Assembly (NCBI GenBank): GCA_011959205.1
Contig: BLLV01000146.1
Location: 1-39,859 of the forward strand
DNA from: Bacteroidaceae bacterium
Lineage (GTDB): Bacteria; Bacteroidota; Bacteroidia; Bacteroidales; Bacteroidaceae
DNA: 39,859 nt
Direction: 5' to 3'
Under the pieces are notes generated by a model. The model was not told the origin of the DNA. It searched no databases and saw only the letters and a list, made by a program, of their open reading frames with translations. The position numbers and the translations under genes are program-made. This document shows, piece by piece, positions 1-11,577 of the stretch. How positions within the stretch are numbered: position 1 is the stretch's first letter; the number at the start of each line of letters is the position of its first letter.

Positions 1-54
1 TAGAGCACCGGTCTCCAAAACCGGGTGTCGGGAGTTCGAGCCTCTCCTCCCGTG
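1..54 (+). tRNA. tRNA-Trp (CCA), 5' end outside the window
   Basis: The 3' two thirds of a tRNA are visible. The anticodon stem pairs 8-12 with 20-24 around loop CTCCAAA, giving anticodon CCA at 15-17 and therefore tryptophan. The T arm pairs 30-34 with 42-46, and the 3' acceptor strand is 47-53 with discriminator G54, as expected for tRNA-Trp. The sequence continues CTAAAC, so the terminal CCA is not encoded and must be added after transcription. The tRNA lies 16 nt before secE; in Bacteroidota this slot usually follows a tuf gene, which would be upstream of the window (inference). Confidence 0.95.
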
Positions 55-70
55 CTAAACTTGAAAGAAT

Positions 71-265
71 ATGTTTCAGAAAGTAACAAATTATTGTAAA
101 GAATCTTATGACGAATTAGTCCATAAAGTATCATGGCCTACTCGTAAAGAACTTTCTAGTAGCGCAGTGGTTGTTTTATATGCTTCCCTGCTCATTGCGC
201 TAGTTGTTTTTCTTATGGATTCGGTCTTCCAGTTTGTAATGGAGGATATTATCTATCCGCACTAA
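71..265 (+). CDS. secE: Preprotein translocase subunit SecE
   Basis: A 64-residue inner-membrane subunit of the SecYEG protein-conducting channel that clamps SecY. The cytoplasmic amphipathic helix carries the SecE signature ELVHKVSWPTRKE at residues 15-27, followed by one membrane segment at about 32-55. This is the short single-span form, unlike the three-span E. coli protein. It starts 16 nt after tRNA-Trp and ends 13 nt before nusG, the classical secE-nusG pairing. No SD sequence precedes the start. Confidence 0.95.
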   Translation: MFQKVTNYCKESYDELVHKVSWPTRKELSSSAVVVLYASLLIALVVFLMDSVFQFVMEDIIYPH

Positions 266-278
266 TAATTGAGTAAAG

Positions 279-821
279 ATGTCTGAGATTGAAAAAAAGT
301 GGTACGTGTTACGTGCTGTTAGTGGAAAAGAAAGCAAGGTTAAGGAATATCTTGATGCTGACATTAAGAATAGTGACCTTAGCGAGTATGTGTCTCAGGT
401 GTTGATTCCTACTGAGAAAGTGTATCAGGTTCGCAATGGTAAAAAAATTGTGAAAGAAAGAAGTTATCTTCCCGGATACGTTTTGGTAGAAGCTGCTTTG
501 GTCGGTGAAGTTGCTCATCATTTGAGAAACACCCCGAACGTAATCGGCTTCTTGGGAGGTTCCGAAAATCCGGTTCCTCTGAGACAATCGGAAGTGAATC
601 GCATACTTGGTACGGTGGATGAACTCCAGGAAGGCGGTGAGGAACTGAATGTGCCTTACACCGTAGGAGAAACAGTGAAAGTTGCCGTTGGACCGTTCAG
701 TGGCTTCAGTGGTCTCATTGAAGAGGTGAATGCCGAAAAACGGAAGTTGAAGGTTATGGTTAAGATCTTCGGACGTAAAACTCCGCTGGAACTTGGCTTT
801 ATGGATGTCGAGAAAGAATAA
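279..821 (+). CDS. nusG: Transcription elongation/antitermination factor NusG
   Basis: A 180-residue protein that binds the RNA polymerase clamp and suppresses pausing or couples transcription to translation. The N-terminal NGN domain covers about residues 5-115 (WYVLRAVSGKE at the start, LPGYVLV near 64-70). A KOW domain follows at about 127-160 with VGPFSGFSG. Its position between secE and rplK marks it as the housekeeping NusG rather than one of the capsule-locus UpxY paralogues common in Bacteroides. Confidence 0.96.
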   Translation: MSEIEKKWYVLRAVSGKESKVKEYLDADIKNSDLSEYVSQVLIPTEKVYQVRNGKKIVKERSYLPGYVLVEAALVGEVAHHLRNTPNVIGFLGGSENPVPLRQSEVNRILGTVDELQEGGEELNVPYTVGETVKVAVGPFSGFSGLIEEVNAEKRKLKVMVKIFGRKTPLELGFMDVEKE

Positions 822-881
822 TGCATCTTGTTACGTGCATTGGACTTTCGATATAATTAATATATAAAAATTAGAAACAAA

Positions 882-1325
882 ATGGCTAAAGAAGTTGCTG
901 GACTAATCAAATTACAGATTAAAGGAGGCGCTGCAAATCCATCACCTCCCGTTGGACCTGCTTTGGGTTCTAAGGGTATTAACATCATGGAATTTTGCAA
1001 GCAATTCAATGCCAGAACCCAGGACAAAGCAGGTAAGATTTTGCCTGTAATCATTACCTACTACGCAGATAAGTCTTTTGATTTTGTCATCAAGACTCCT
1101 CCCGTAGCTATTCAATTGCTTGAATTGGCTAAGATTAAGAGTGGTTCTGCTGAGCCTAACCGTAAGAAGGTTGCCGAAATTACTTGGGAACAAGTTCGTA
1201 CGATTGCTCAAGACAAAATGGTTGACTTGAACTGTTTTACTATCGAGTCGGCTATGACTATGGTAGCTGGTACAGCTAGAAGTATGGGTATCGCTGTAAA
1301 AGGGGAATTCCCGGGTAATAACTAA
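882..1325 (+). CDS. rplK: 50S ribosomal protein L11 (uL11)
   Basis: A 147-residue protein of the GTPase-associated centre that binds 23S rRNA with the L10-L12 stalk. The proline-rich N-terminal element [14 protein letters not shown] lies at about residues 19-32 and the C-terminal rRNA-binding domain follows. The 60-nt spacer after nusG is A/T-rich, has no SD and shows no obvious copy of the L1-binding rRNA motif that controls this operon in E. coli. Confidence 0.97.
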   Translation: MAKEVAGLIKLQIKGGAANPSPPVGPALGSKGINIMEFCKQFNARTQDKAGKILPVIITYYADKSFDFVIKTPPVAIQLLELAKIKSGSAEPNRKKVAEITWEQVRTIAQDKMVDLNCFTIESAMTMVAGTARSMGIAVKGEFPGNN

Positions 1326-1340
1326 TAAACTTCAATTATA

Positions 1341-2039
1341 ATGGGTAAACTGACAAAAAATCAAAAGTTGGCTGCAGAAAAAATTGAAGCAGGGAAAGCA
1401 TACTCACTGAAAGAAGCTGCACAGTTAGTTAAAGATATTACTTTTTCTAAATTTGATGCTTCAATAGATATTGACGTACGTTTAGGTGTAGACCCTCGTA
1501 AAGCAAACCAGATGGTTCGTGGTGTAGTATCACTGCCTCACGGAACAGGTAAGCAAGTGCGTGTTTTGGTTCTGTGTACACCTGATGCTGAAGCTGCTGC
1601 AAAAGAAGCTGGTGCTGACTATGTTGGTCTTGATGAATATATTGAAAAGATCAAAGGTGGATGGACTGATATTGATGTAATCATTACAATGCCGTCTATC
1701 ATGGGTAAGATCGGTGCTTTAGGACGTGTTCTTGGTCCTCGTGGACTAATGCCGAATCCTAAAAGTGGTACTGTAACTATGGATGTAGCTAAGGCTGTTA
1801 AGGAAGTTAAGCAAGGTAAGATTGACTTTAAAGTTGATAAGAGCGGTATCGTTCATACTTCAATTGGTAAGGTTTCTTTCACTGCAGACCAGATTCGTGA
1901 TAATGCGAAAGAATTTATCGCTACTATCATTAAATTGAAACCAAGTTCAGCTAAGGGTACCTATATTAAGAGTATTTATCTTTCAAGTACTATGAGTAAG
2001 GGTATCAAGATTGATCCCAAAACTGTAGAAGAAAACTAA
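1341..2039 (+). CDS. rplA: 50S ribosomal protein L1 (uL1)
   Basis: A 232-residue protein of the mobile L1 stalk at the E site. The family signature around [20 protein letters not shown] is at about residues 126-145. It starts 15 nt after rplK and ends 13 nt before rplJ. The rplA-rplJ gap is too short for the long L10 leader seen in E. coli, and instead carries a perfect SD for the next gene. Confidence 0.97.
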   Translation: MGKLTKNQKLAAEKIEAGKAYSLKEAAQLVKDITFSKFDASIDIDVRLGVDPRKANQMVRGVVSLPHGTGKQVRVLVLCTPDAEAAAKEAGADYVGLDEYIEKIKGGWTDIDVIITMPSIMGKIGALGRVLGPRGLMPNPKSGTVTMDVAKAVKEVKQGKIDFKVDKSGIVHTSIGKVSFTADQIRDNAKEFIATIIKLKPSSAKGTYIKSIYLSSTMSKGIKIDPKTVEEN

Positions 2040-2041
2040 TT

Positions 2042-2048
2042 AAGGAGG
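2042..2048 (+). promoter_or_regulatory. Perfect Shine-Dalgarno for rplJ
   Basis: AAGGAGG sits 4 nt before the rplJ ATG. Most starts in this window have only A-rich leaders, in line with the known avoidance of SD pairing in Bacteroidota, so this is a notable exception. Confidence 0.7.
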
Positions 2049-2052
2049 AATC

Positions 2053-2571
2053 ATGAGAAAGGAAGATAAAGGCGTTATTATTGGTCAGTTGGCTGAAACC
2101 GTTAAGCAATACGGACATTTCTATTTGGTTGACACAACTGCTATGGATGCAGCTAAGACAAGTGAACTGAGAAGAAAATGTTTCAAAGCAGGTATTAAGC
2201 TGGTTGTTGTGAAGAATTCTTTGCTTCACAAAGCTCTGATGAGCATGGAAGATGTTGATTTCTCTCCGTTGTTCGATTCTTTAAAAGGTACAACTTCAGT
2301 AATGTTTAGCGAAGTAGCTAACGCTCCTGCAAAGTTGTTGAAAGAATACAAAGAAGAAATTCCTGCATTGAAAGCTGCTTATGCTGAAGAAGGTTTCTAT
2401 GTAGGTGCTAATCAACTGGATGCTCTTTGCAACATTAAGAGTAAGAATGAAGTTATTGCTGATATTATTGCATTGTTGCAATCACCGGCGAAGAATGTTA
2501 TTTCTGCTCTTCAATCAGGTGGTAACACCATTCATGGAGTTCTTAAGACTCTGGGCGAACGTGCCGAATAA
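2053..2571 (+). CDS. rplJ: 50S ribosomal protein L10 (uL10)
   Basis: A 172-residue base of the ribosomal stalk that anchors L7/L12 dimers. The N-terminal rRNA-binding domain contains the conserved ELRRKCFKAGIKLVVVKNSL at about residues 38-57, and the C-terminal helix after about 135 carries the L12 dimer sites. The start is fixed by the strong SD just upstream. It is followed 46 nt later by rplL, the usual rplJL pair. Confidence 0.97.
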   Translation: MRKEDKGVIIGQLAETVKQYGHFYLVDTTAMDAAKTSELRRKCFKAGIKLVVVKNSLLHKALMSMEDVDFSPLFDSLKGTTSVMFSEVANAPAKLLKEYKEEIPALKAAYAEEGFYVGANQLDALCNIKSKNEVIADIIALLQSPAKNVISALQSGGNTIHGVLKTLGERAE

Positions 2572-2617
2572 TCAATTTTATAATCTATTAGTAACAAACA
2601 ATTAAAATCATACAAAA

Positions 2618-2992
2618 ATGGCAGATTTGAAAGCTTTTGCAGAACAATTAGTTAACTTGACAGTAAAAGAAGTTAATGAACTTGCAACTATCCTTAAAGA
2701 AGAATACGGTATTGAACCTGCTGCTGCAGCTGTAGCAGTTGCTGCTGGTCCTGCTGCTGGTGCAGCTGCTGCTGAAGAAAAAACATCTTTTGATGTAGTT
2801 TTGAAGAGCGCTGGTGCTGCTAAATTGCAGGTTGTTAAAGCCGTTAAAGAAGCATGTGGTCTTGGCTTGAAAGAAGCTAAAGACATGGTAGACGGTGCTC
2901 CTAGCACAGTAAAAGAAGGCTTGGCTAAAGACGAAGCTGAATCACTGAAGAAAACTTTGGAAGAAGCTGGAGCTGAAGTTGAGCTTAAATAA
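2618..2992 (+). CDS. rplL: 50S ribosomal protein L7/L12 (bL12)
   Basis: A 124-residue stalk protein present in several copies per ribosome that recruits translational GTPases. It has an N-terminal dimerisation domain (about 1-32), an alanine/glycine-rich hinge (about 33-51) and a C-terminal factor-binding domain (about 53-124) with [16 protein letters not shown] terminator-like hairpin lies directly downstream, before rpoB, which could help make more L12 than RNA polymerase subunits. Confidence 0.97.
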   Translation: MADLKAFAEQLVNLTVKEVNELATILKEEYGIEPAAAAVAVAAGPAAGAAAAEEKTSFDVVLKSAGAAKLQVVKAVKEACGLGLKEAKDMVDGAPSTVKEGLAKDEAESLKKTLEEAGAEVELK

Positions 2993-3017
2993 TATTAGCC
3001 TGAGTATCAGGTAATAC

Positions 3018-3055
3018 GGTTAGGAATCCTCTAGCAGAGGATTCTTAACCTTTTT
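3018..3055 (+). terminator. Terminator-like hairpin/attenuator between rplL and rpoB
   Basis: Positions 3018-3032 pair with 3036-3050 over 15 base pairs (one G-U), with a 3-nt loop AGC and TTTTT at 3051-3055. This is the full layout of an intrinsic terminator. Because rpoB and rpoC have no clear own promoter in the 102-nt spacer, I infer partial termination (attenuation) or RNA processing rather than a complete stop. E. coli also has an attenuator and processing site at this junction. Confidence 0.75.
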
Positions 3056-3094
3056 GTGTCTATATTATTATTAAGTTCTACAAAATATTAACAA

Positions 3095-6000
3095 ATGTCT
3101 TCAAATACTGAAAATCAAAGAGTTAATTTTGCTTCCATCAAGAATCCGATGATGTATCCGGATTTCTTGGAAGTGCAATTGAAGTCATTCCAAGACTTTT
3201 TACAGTTGGATACCCCGCCCGAAAAACGTAAGAATGACGGGCTGTACAAGGTATTTGCTGAAAACTTCCCTATCGCTGACACTCGTAATAACTTTGTCCT
3301 TGAATTTTTGGACTATTACATTGATCCGCCTCACTATTCAATAGACGAGTGTCTGGAGCGTGGCCTCACATACAGCGTGCCCTTGAAGGCGAAATTGAAG
3401 TTGTATTGTACTGATCCTGATCATGAAGATTTCGATACAGTCATTCAGGATGTTTATTTGGGGCCTATTCCATATATGACTCCGAAAGGAACTTTTGTAA
3501 TCAATGGTGCAGAACGTGTAGTTGTTTCTCAGTTACATCGTTCTCCGGGGGTGTTCTTCGGCCAGAGTGTACATGCTAACGGTACGAAATTGTACTCTGC
3601 CCGTATTATACCATTCAAAGGTTCATGGATCGAATTCGCTACAGATATCAACAATGTGATGTATGCGTATATTGATCGTAAAAAGAAATTGCCTGTAACG
3701 ACTCTATTAAGAGCGGTAGGCTTTGAAAATGATAAAGATATCCTCGAAATCTTTAACTTGGCTGAAGATGTTAAGGTTAACAAGACTAGTTTGAAGAAAG
3801 TCGTAGGAAGAAAACTCGCTGCTCGTGTTTTGAAAACATGGACAGAGGATTTCGTAGATGAAGACACCGGTGAAGTAGTTTCTATTGAACGTAATGAGGT
3901 TATCATTGATCGTGAAACTGTGATTGAAGAGGATCATATTGATGAAATTATTGATTCTGGCGTTCAGAATATCCTTGTTCATAAGGAAGAAGCGAATTCA
4001 TCCGACTACTCTATTATTTTTAATACTCTTCAGAAAGACCCGAGTAACTCTGAAAAAGAGGCTGTGCTTTACATTTACCGCCAGTTGCGTAATGCAGACC
4101 CTGCTGATGATGCCAGTGCCCGTGAGGTTATCAACAACCTGTTCTTCTCTGAAAAAAGATATGACCTTGGCGAAGTAGGCCGTTACAGGATCAACAAGAA
4201 ATTGGGACTGACTACGGATATGGATGTAAAGGTATTGACAAAACAAGATATTATTGAAATCATTAAATATCTGATTGAGTTGATTAACTCTAAAGCAGAT
4301 GTTGATGATATCGACCACTTGAGTAACCGTCGTGTACGTACGGTAGGCGAGCAGTTGTCTAACCAGTTTGCGATTGGTTTAGCACGTATGTCTCGTACTA
4401 TACGTGAACGTATGAACGTGCGTGACAATGAAGTGTTTACTCCGATTGATTTGATTAATGCGAAGACTATTTCTTCTGTTATCAATTCATTCTTTGGCAC
4501 AAATGCTTTGTCACAGTTCATGGACCAGACGAACCCGTTGGCCGAAATCACTCACAAGCGCCGTTTGTCAGCGTTAGGTCCTGGTGGTTTGTCACGTGAA
4601 CGTGCCGGGTTCGAGGTGCGTGACGTACACTATACTCATTATGGCCGTTTGTGTCCAATTGAAACTCCTGAAGGTCCGAATATCGGTTTGATTTCTTCTT
4701 TGTGTGTATATGCTAAGATCAATGAACTTGGCTTTATCTCTACTCCTTATCGTAAGGTAACTGGCGGCAAAGTGGATATATCCGATGAAGGTATTGAATA
4801 TCTGACAGCTGAAGAAGAGGAGGATAAGATTATTGCTCAGGGTAATGCTCCGTTGGATGATGAAGGCAAATTTGTTCGTGAGAAGGTAAAAGCTCGCCGG
4901 GATGCCGATTATCCGGTCGTTACTCCTGACCAGGTGGAGTTGATGGATGTTTCTCCACAGCAGATCGCTTCTATCGCTGCTTCTTTGATTCCGTTCCTGG
5001 AACATGACGATGCTAACCGTGCATTGATGGGATCAAACATGATGCGCCAGGCGGTTCCTTTGTTGCGTACAGAAGCTCCTATTGTAGGTACAGGCATTGA
5101 AAAGCAGTTGGTTGAAGACTCTCGTACTCAGATTGCTGCAGAAGGTGCTGGTGTTGTAGAATATGTAGATGCAACGACTATCCGTATTCTGTATGACAGA
5201 AATGAAGATGAAGAATTCGTAAGCTTCGAACCTGCTTTGAAAGAATATAGAATTCCTAAATTCCGTAAGACCAACCAAAGCATGACTATTGACCTTCGTC
5301 CTACCTGTGATAAGGGTCAGCGTGTGAAGAAAGGTGATATTCTGACTGAAGGGTATTCAACTCAGGGAGGGGAACTTGCATTGGGCAAGAACCTGTTGGT
5401 TGCTTATATGCCTTGGAAAGGTTATAACTACGAGGATGCTATTGTATTGAATGAACGCGTTGTACGTGAGGATCTGTTGACTTCTGTACATGTTGATGAA
5501 TATATTTTGGAAGTCCGCGAAACGAAACGCGGTATGGAAGAATTGACTTCTGATATTCCTAATGTAAGTGAAGAGGCTACTAGAGATTTGGATGAAAACG
5601 GTATTGTACGTGTCGGTGCACGTATTGAACCGGGTGATATTCTGATTGGCAAGATTACTCCGAAAGGCGAATCAGATCCTTCTCCGGAAGAAAAATTGCT
5701 TCGTGCCATTTTTGGTGATAAGGCAGGCGATGTGAAGGATGCTTCATTGAAGGCTTCTCCGTCATTGCGTGGGGTCGTTATTGACAAGAAGTTGTTCTCA
5801 CGTGTTATCAAGAGTAGAAGTGAGAAGAATGCCGATAAGGCTATTCTGCCTAAGCTGAATGATGAATTCGAGGAAAAGGCAGCCAAACTGAAAGATATTT
5901 TGATTGAGAAGTTGTTGGTATTGACTAATGGAAAGGTTTCTCAGGGTGTGAAAGACTACTTGGGAACGGAAGTTATTGCCAAGGGCGCGAAATTTACCAA

Positions 6001-6907
6001 ACGCGATTTGGAATCATTGGATTATACTATTATTCAGTTGAGTAAGTGGACTGCTGACACTCATAAGAATGATATGATTCGCGACTTGGTGATGAATTAC
6101 TTGAAGAAATATAAAGAATTGGATGCTGAGTTGAAGCGTAAGAAGTTTGCTATCACTATCGGTGATGAACTTCCTGCAGGTATTATTCAGATGGCTAAGG
6201 TTTATATTGCCAAGAAACGTAAGATCGGTGTGGGTGATAAAATGGCGGGACGTCACGGTAACAAGGGTATTGTTTCTCGTGTAGTTCGTCAGGAAGATAT
6301 GCCGTTTTTGGCAGACGGTACTCCGGTAGATATTGTATTGAACCCGTTGGGTGTGCCTTCTCGTATGAATATCGGTCAGATTTTCGAAGCCGTATTAGGC
6401 CGTGCCGGAAAAGAGTTAGGTGTGAAATTTGCTACTCCGATTTTTGACGGTGCTTCTATGGATGATTTAAATGAATGGACGGATAAAGCCGGATTGCCCC
6501 GTTATTGCAAGACTTATCTTTGTGATGGTGGTACAGGTGAGCGTTTTGACCAACCTGCAACAGTGGGTGTAACTTACATGCTGAAATTGGGCCACATGGT
6601 TGAAGATAAGATGCACGCTCGTTCTATCGGTCCGTACTCTCTTATTACTCAGCAGCCGCTTGGTGGTAAGGCACAGTTCGGTGGTCAGCGTTTCGGAGAA
6701 ATGGAAGTTTGGGCGCTTGAAGCATTTGGCGCAGCACATATCTTACAGGAAATCCTGACCATTAAGTCTGATGACGTTGTAGGACGTTCAAAGGCTTACG
6801 AAGCTATTGTGAAAGGTGAACCAATGCCGACTCCGGGTATCCCCGAATCTCTGAATGTATTGTTACACGAACTGAGAGGCTTGGGATTGAGTATCAACCT
6901 TGAATAA
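3095..6907 (+). CDS. rpoB: DNA-directed RNA polymerase beta subunit
   Basis: A 1270-residue catalytic core subunit of RNA polymerase. The rifampicin pocket begins at L472 ([19 protein letters not shown]). The positions equivalent to E. coli D516, H526 and S531 are D477, H487 and S492, all of the sensitive type. The conserved [12 protein letters not shown] near residue 1047 belongs to the active-centre region, and the C-terminus ends in the clamp-binding GLGLSINLE. It precedes rpoC by 36 nt. Length is normal for Bacteroides. Confidence 0.99.
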   Translation: MSSNTENQRVNFASIKNPMMYPDFLEVQLKSFQDFLQLDTPPEKRKNDGLYKVFAENFPIADTRNNFVLEFLDYYIDPPHYSIDECLERGLTYSVPLKAKLKLYCTDPDHEDFDTVIQDVYLGPIPYMTPKGTFVINGAERVVVSQLHRSPGVFFGQSVHANGTKLYSARIIPFKGSWIEFATDINNVMYAYIDRKKKLPVTTLLRAVGFENDKDILEIFNLAEDVKVNKTSLKKVVGRKLAARVLKTWTEDFVDEDTGEVVSIERNEVIIDRETVIEEDHIDEIIDSGVQNILVHKEEANSSDYSIIFNTLQKDPSNSEKEAVLYIYRQLRNADPADDASAREVINNLFFSEKRYDLGEVGRYRINKKLGLTTDMDVKVLTKQDIIEIIKYLIELINSKADVDDIDHLSNRRVRTVGEQLSNQFAIGLARMSRTIRERMNVRDNEVFTPIDLINAKTISSVINSFFGTNALSQFMDQTNPLAEITHKRRLSALGPGGLSRERAGFEVRDVHYTHYGRLCPIETPEGPNIGLISSLCVYAKINELGFISTPYRKVTGGKVDISDEGIEYLTAEEEEDKIIAQGNAPLDDEGKFVREKVKARRDADYPVVTPDQVELMDVSPQQIASIAASLIPFLEHDDANRALMGSNMMRQAVPLLRTEAPIVGTGIEKQLVEDSRTQIAAEGAGVVEYVDATTIRILYDRNEDEEFVSFEPALKEYRIPKFRKTNQSMTIDLRPTCDKGQRVKKGDILTEGYSTQGGELALGKNLLVAYMPWKGYNYEDAIVLNERVVREDLLTSVHVDEYILEVRETKRGMEELTSDIPNVSEEATRDLDENGIVRVGARIEPGDILIGKITPKGESDPSPEEKLLRAIFGDKAGDVKDASLKASPSLRGVVIDKKLFSRVIKSRSEKNADKAILPKLNDEFEEKAAKLKDILIEKLLVLTNGKVSQGVKDYLGTEVIAKGAKFTKRDLESLDYTIIQLSKWTADTHKNDMIRDLVMNYLKKYKELDAELKRKKFAITIGDELPAGIIQMAKVYIAKKRKIGVGDKMAGRHGNKGIVSRVVRQEDMPFLADGTPVDIVLNPLGVPSRMNIGQIFEAVLGRAGKELGVKFATPIFDGASMDDLNEWTDKAGLPRYCKTYLCDGGTGERFDQPATVGVTYMLKLGHMVEDKMHARSIGPYSLITQQPLGGKAQFGGQRFGEMEVWALEAFGAAHILQEILTIKSDDVVGRSKAYEAIVKGEPMPTPGIPESLNVLLHELRGLGLSINLE

Positions 6908-6943
6908 TAAAAATATAACTCTTTACATTATAAATAAGGAAGT

Positions 6944-9900
6944 ATGGCTTTTAGAAAAGAAACTAAGATAAAGAGTAATTTCTCGAAAATCTCAATAGGC
7001 TTGGCTTCACCCGAAGAAATCCTTGAGAATTCGAGCGGTGAGGTGTTGAAGCCTGAAACTATCAACTACCGTACCTATAAACCGGAACGGGATGGCTTGT
7101 TTTGCGAACGTATCTTCGGACCTGTAAAAGACTATGAATGTCATTGCGGTAAGTACAAACGTATCCGTTATAAAGGAATTGTGTGCGACCGATGCGGTGT
7201 TGAAGTGACTGAAAAAAAGGTTCGTCGTGAACGTATGGGACATATCCAGTTGGTTGTGCCTGTTGCGCATATCTGGTATTTCCGTTCATTGCCGAATAAA
7301 ATCGGTTATTTGTTAGGGTTGCCTACAAAGAAACTAGATGCTATTGTATATTATGAACGCTATGTGGTTATCCAGCCAGGTGTGAAGGCTGAAGATGGCA
7401 TTAGTAAATTTGATTTGCTTTCTGAAGAAGAGTATTTGGATATTTTGGATACACTTCCAAAAGAAAATCAATATTTGGAAGATACAGATCCGAACAAGTT
7501 CATCGCCAAGATGGGAGCTGAAGCTATTTATGACTTGCTTTCGACTTTGGATTTGGATACTTTGTCATACGAATTGCGTCATAAGGCAAGCAATGATTCT
7601 TCACAGCAACGTAAGAACGAGGCTTTAAAGCGTCTGCAAGTAGTTGAATCGTTCCGTGCATCCCGCGGGCGTAATAAACCTGAGTGGATGATTGTACGTA
7701 TCGTACCGGTTATTCCTCCTGAACTTCGTCCGTTGGTTCCATTGGATGGTGGCCGTTTTGCTACTTCTGACTTGAATGATTTGTATCGTCGTGTGATTAT
7801 CCGTAACAACCGTTTGAAACGACTGATTGAAATTAAGGCTCCCGAAGTGATTTTGCGTAACGAAAAACGTATGTTGCAGGAGGCTGTCGATTCCTTGTTC
7901 GATAACTCACGTAAATCAAGTGCAGTGAAGACTGACGCTAACCGTCCATTGAAATCACTGTCCGATAGCTTGAAGGGTAAGCAAGGCCGTTTCCGCCAGA
8001 ACTTGTTGGGTAAGCGTGTTGACTACTCGGCCCGTTCGGTAATTGTCGTGGGACCCGAGTTGAAGATGGGTGAATGTGGTATTCCTAAATTGATGGCTGC
8101 AGAACTTTACAAACCGTTTATCATTCGTAAGTTGATTGAACGTGGTATTGTGAAGACTGTAAAATCGGCAAAGAAGATTGTAGACCGCAAGGAACCTGTG
8201 ATTTGGGATATCTTGGAACATGTGATGAAAGGTCATCCTGTATTACTGAACCGTGCGCCGACTTTGCACCGTTTGGGTATTCAGGCTTTCCAGCCGCACA
8301 TGATTGAAGGAAAAGCTATTCAGTTGCACCCGTTGGCTTGTACAGCGTTCAATGCCGACTTTGATGGTGACCAGATGGCTGTTCACTTGCCTTTGAGTAA
8401 TGATGCGATTCTGGAAGCACAGATGTTGATGCTTCAGGCCCATAATATTCTGAATCCTGCCAATGGTGCTCCTATTACTGTGCCTGCACAGGACATGGTA
8501 CTTGGTTTGTATTACATTACTAAATTGAGAAAAGGAGCGAAAGGTGAGGGCTTGACTTTCTACGGACCGGAAGAGGCTTTGATTGCTTATAATGAAGGTA
8601 AAGTGGATATTCATGCTATCGTCAATGTAGTTGTGAAAGATTTGGACAAGGATGGTAAAATCGTAGATGTGATGATGAAGGAAACTTCCGTAGGCCGTGT
8701 GATTGTAAACGAAATCGTTCCGGCTGAAGTGGGTTACCTGAATACTATTATTTCTAAGAAGTCTTTGCGTGATATCATTAGTGATGTTATCAAGGCTGTC
8801 GGTGTTGCACGTGCTTGTGAATTTTTGGATGGTATTAAGAACTTAGGTTACTACATGGCATTCAAGGGTGGTCTGTCATTTAACTTGGGTGATATTATTA
8901 TCCCGAAAGAAAAAGAAGAATTGGTTAAACGTGGTAATGAAGAAGTGGAACAGATCATGATGAACTATAACATGGGTTTCATCACTGACAATGAACGTTA
9001 CAACCAGGTTATCGACACATGGACCCACGTAAATAGCGACTTGTCTGATATTCTTTATAAGACAATTAAGAACGATGACCAAGGCTTCAATTCAGTATTT
9101 ATGATGCTTGATTCCGGTGCCCGTGGTTCTAAGGAGCAGATTCGTCAGTTGTCTGGTATGCGTGGTTTGATGGCGAAACCGCAGAAAGCCGGTGCTGAGG
9201 GTGCGCAGATTATTGAAAACCCGATTCTTTCAAACTTTAAAGAAGGTTTGTCCGTGTTAGAGTACTTTATCTCTACTCACGGTGCTCGTAAAGGTTTGGC
9301 AGATACTGCGTTGAAGACTGCTGATGCGGGATATTTGACTCGTCGTCTTGTAGACGTATCGCATGATGTGATTATTAATGAAGAAGACTGTGGAACACTT
9401 CGTGGTTTGGTTTGTACTGCATTGAAGAATAACGATGAGGTTATTGCTACGTTGTACGAACGTATTCTGGGACGTGTTTCTGTACATGATATTGTTCATC
9501 CTACTACAGGTAAACTGATCGTAGCCGGTGGAGAGGAGATTACAGAGGATATTGCGCAGGAAATTGAGGATTCTCCGATTGAGAGCGTTGAAATCCGTTC
9601 GGTATTGACTTGTGAATCTAAGAAAGGTGTATGTGCTAAGTGTTACGGACGTAACTTGGCATCCAGCCGTATGGTTCAGAAAGGTGAAGCAGTCGGTGTA
9701 ATTGCTGCTCAGTCTATTGGTGAGCCGGGTACACAGTTGACACTACGTACATTCCACGCCGGTGGTATTGCCGGTAATATGGCGGCTAATGCGAGTATTG
9801 TAGCTAAAAATAATGCGCGTCTGGAATTCGAAGAATTGCGTACGGTGGATACGGTTGATGAAATGGGTGAAGCTGTGAAGGTAGTAGTCGGCCGTTTGGC

Positions 9901-11227
9901 TGAAGTCCGTTTTGTCGATGTGAATACAGGAATTATCTTGTCAACTCATAACGTGCCTTACGGTTCTAAATTATATGCAGCGGATGGTGATATTGTAGAG
10001 AAAGATAAATTGATTGCTAAGTGGGATCCGTTCAATGCTGTCATTATCACAGAGGCTACTGGTAAGATTGAATTCGAAAGTGTGGTTGAAAACGTAACTT
10101 ATAAGGTAGAGTCTGATGAAGCTACCGGTTTGCGTGAGATTATCATTATCGAGTCCAAGGATAAGACTAAGGTGCCTTCTGCTCATATCGTGACTGAAGA
10201 TGGTAATTTGATTCGTACTTACAACCTGCCTGTGGGTGGCCATGTCGTGATTGAAAACGGCCAGGCTGTGAAAGCTGGTGACATTATTGTGAAGATACCT
10301 CGTGCTGTAGGTAAGGCTGGTGATATCACCGGTGGTCTTCCTCGTGTTACAGAGTTGTTTGAGGCACGTAACCCTTCTAATCCGGCTGTCGTTTCTGAAA
10401 TAGATGGTGAAATTACTATGGGTAAGATTAAACGTGGTAATCGTGAAATTGTCGTTACATCTAAGACGGGTGAGGTGAAGAAGTACTTGGTGAACTTGTC
10501 TAAGCAAATATTGGTTCAGGAAAACGATTATGTTCGTGCCGGAACTCCGTTGTCTGACGGTGCGATTACTCCTGCTGACATCTTGGCCATTAAAGGTCCT
10601 ACGGCTGTACAGGAATACATCGTAAATGAAGTACAGGACGTTTATCGTCTACAGGGTGTGAAGATTAACGACAAACACTTTGAGATTATTGTCCGTCAAA
10701 TGATGCGTAAGGTAGAAATCGATGAGCCGGGCGATACCCGCTTCTTGGAACAACAGGTAGTGGACAAGCAAGAGTTCATGGAAGAAAACGACCGTATTTG
10801 GGGTAAGAAGGTAGTTGTTGATGCTGGTGATTCTCAGAATCTGCAGCCGGGTCAGATTGTAACTGCCCGTAAGTTGCGTGACGAGAACAGTATGTTGAAA
10901 CGTCGTGACTTAAAACCTGTTGAAGTGCGCGATGCTATTCCTGCCACATCTACTCAAATTCTGCAAGGTATCACCCGTGCTGCTTTGGGTACTTCAAGCT
11001 TCATGTCGGCAGCATCATTTCAGGAAACTACGAAAGTCTTGAACGAGGCTGCAATCAATGGTAAGGTTGATAGGTTGGAAGGTATGAAGGAGAATGTGAT
11101 ATGTGGTCACTTGATTCCTGCTGGTACCGGTCAGCGTGAATTTGAAAAGATTATTGTCGGATCAAAAGAAGAGTATGATCGTATTCTTGCTAACCGCAAG
11201 AATGTACTCGATTACAGTGAAGTATAA
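6944..11227 (+). CDS. rpoC: DNA-directed RNA polymerase beta' subunit
   Basis: A 1427-residue catalytic subunit. The N-terminal zinc ribbon has Cys66, Cys68, Cys81 and Cys84. The magnesium-binding active-site motif [10 protein letters not shown] spans residues 470-479 with Asp472, 474 and 476. A second cysteine cluster ([11 protein letters not shown]) begins near residue 890 and is followed by the trigger-loop region ([22 protein letters not shown]). A weak AAGGAAG lies before the start. A strong terminator begins 26 nt after the stop codon, so rpoBC closes this transcription unit. Confidence 0.99.
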   Translation: MAFRKETKIKSNFSKISIGLASPEEILENSSGEVLKPETINYRTYKPERDGLFCERIFGPVKDYECHCGKYKRIRYKGIVCDRCGVEVTEKKVRRERMGHIQLVVPVAHIWYFRSLPNKIGYLLGLPTKKLDAIVYYERYVVIQPGVKAEDGISKFDLLSEEEYLDILDTLPKENQYLEDTDPNKFIAKMGAEAIYDLLSTLDLDTLSYELRHKASNDSSQQRKNEALKRLQVVESFRASRGRNKPEWMIVRIVPVIPPELRPLVPLDGGRFATSDLNDLYRRVIIRNNRLKRLIEIKAPEVILRNEKRMLQEAVDSLFDNSRKSSAVKTDANRPLKSLSDSLKGKQGRFRQNLLGKRVDYSARSVIVVGPELKMGECGIPKLMAAELYKPFIIRKLIERGIVKTVKSAKKIVDRKEPVIWDILEHVMKGHPVLLNRAPTLHRLGIQAFQPHMIEGKAIQLHPLACTAFNADFDGDQMAVHLPLSNDAILEAQMLMLQAHNILNPANGAPITVPAQDMVLGLYYITKLRKGAKGEGLTFYGPEEALIAYNEGKVDIHAIVNVVVKDLDKDGKIVDVMMKETSVGRVIVNEIVPAEVGYLNTIISKKSLRDIISDVIKAVGVARACEFLDGIKNLGYYMAFKGGLSFNLGDIIIPKEKEELVKRGNEEVEQIMMNYNMGFITDNERYNQVIDTWTHVNSDLSDILYKTIKNDDQGFNSVFMMLDSGARGSKEQIRQLSGMRGLMAKPQKAGAEGAQIIENPILSNFKEGLSVLEYFISTHGARKGLADTALKTADAGYLTRRLVDVSHDVIINEEDCGTLRGLVCTALKNNDEVIATLYERILGRVSVHDIVHPTTGKLIVAGGEEITEDIAQEIEDSPIESVEIRSVLTCESKKGVCAKCYGRNLASSRMVQKGEAVGVIAAQSIGEPGTQLTLRTFHAGGIAGNMAANASIVAKNNARLEFEELRTVDTVDEMGEAVKVVVGRLAEVRFVDVNTGIILSTHNVPYGSKLYAADGDIVEKDKLIAKWDPFNAVIITEATGKIEFESVVENVTYKVESDEATGLREIIIIESKDKTKVPSAHIVTEDGNLIRTYNLPVGGHVVIENGQAVKAGDIIVKIPRAVGKAGDITGGLPRVTELFEARNPSNPAVVSEIDGEITMGKIKRGNREIVVTSKTGEVKKYLVNLSKQILVQENDYVRAGTPLSDGAITPADILAIKGPTAVQEYIVNEVQDVYRLQGVKINDKHFEIIVRQMMRKVEIDEPGDTRFLEQQVVDKQEFMEENDRIWGKKVVVDAGDSQNLQPGQIVTARKLRDENSMLKRRDLKPVEVRDAIPATSTQILQGITRAALGTSSFMSAASFQETTKVLNEAAINGKVDRLEGMKENVICGHLIPAGTGQREFEKIIVGSKEEYDRILANRKNVLDYSEV

Positions 11228-11253
11228 TAATTCTGAATATACACACATTATGA

Positions 11254-11297
11254 GCGAGGCTGGTTCCTGATAGGGGAGCCAGCCTCGCTGCTTTTTT
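11254..11297 (+). terminator. Intrinsic terminator after rpoC
   Basis: Positions 11254-11267 pair with 11275-11288 (14 base pairs, GC-rich, one G-U), with a 7-nt loop and a T-run at 11292-11297. It separates the rpoBC transcription unit from the DUF3467 and rpsL units. Confidence 0.9.
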
Positions 11298-11418
11298 CCA
11301 GATCATATACACAGGAATCCTCCCCCCTGGGCGACAACCTTCTCTCCTTTGTTCCCTCATCTGGATGCAAAAAGAATGGTGAAGTTGATGGTTTCTCGAT
11401 AGCCGTAAGGGGGGCTAA

Positions 11419-11577
11419 CGGGGTGCCATACTCTACGCGATGGCACTTACTTGCAGGAGGCATAAAGTGAGCCTGTTTGAGTATCTCACGGAGGTGATGA
11501 ACAGAACAGCGGAATGGCAACCGAACACACCACTTGAAAAGTACAGTCAACTGCTTCCTGGCAAATGGATAAAAGAA
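11419..11577 (+). pseudogene. IS66-family transposase C-terminal remnant
   Basis: Read from 11419, the frame gives a short stretch ending in segments such as YLTEVMNRTAEWQPNTPLEKY and LLPGKW. I recognise these as the C-terminal end of IS66-family transposases of Bacteroides. A TAA at 11416-11418 interrupts the frame immediately upstream, and the DDE catalytic part of the protein is missing. The frame stays open to 11697, but the last 40 codons do not look like the family. Family assignment is from memory of the motif. Confidence 0.6.

Noticed and set aside
822..881. Possible L1-binding control site upstream of rplK
   Set aside because: Only a tiny imperfect hairpin is visible and nothing resembling the 23S L1-binding site.
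9971..10507. A 178-codon minus-strand open frame inside rpoC
   Set aside because: It lies opposite conserved rpoC coding sequence, is rich in His, Asn and Thr as antisense shadows here usually are, and has no promoter.
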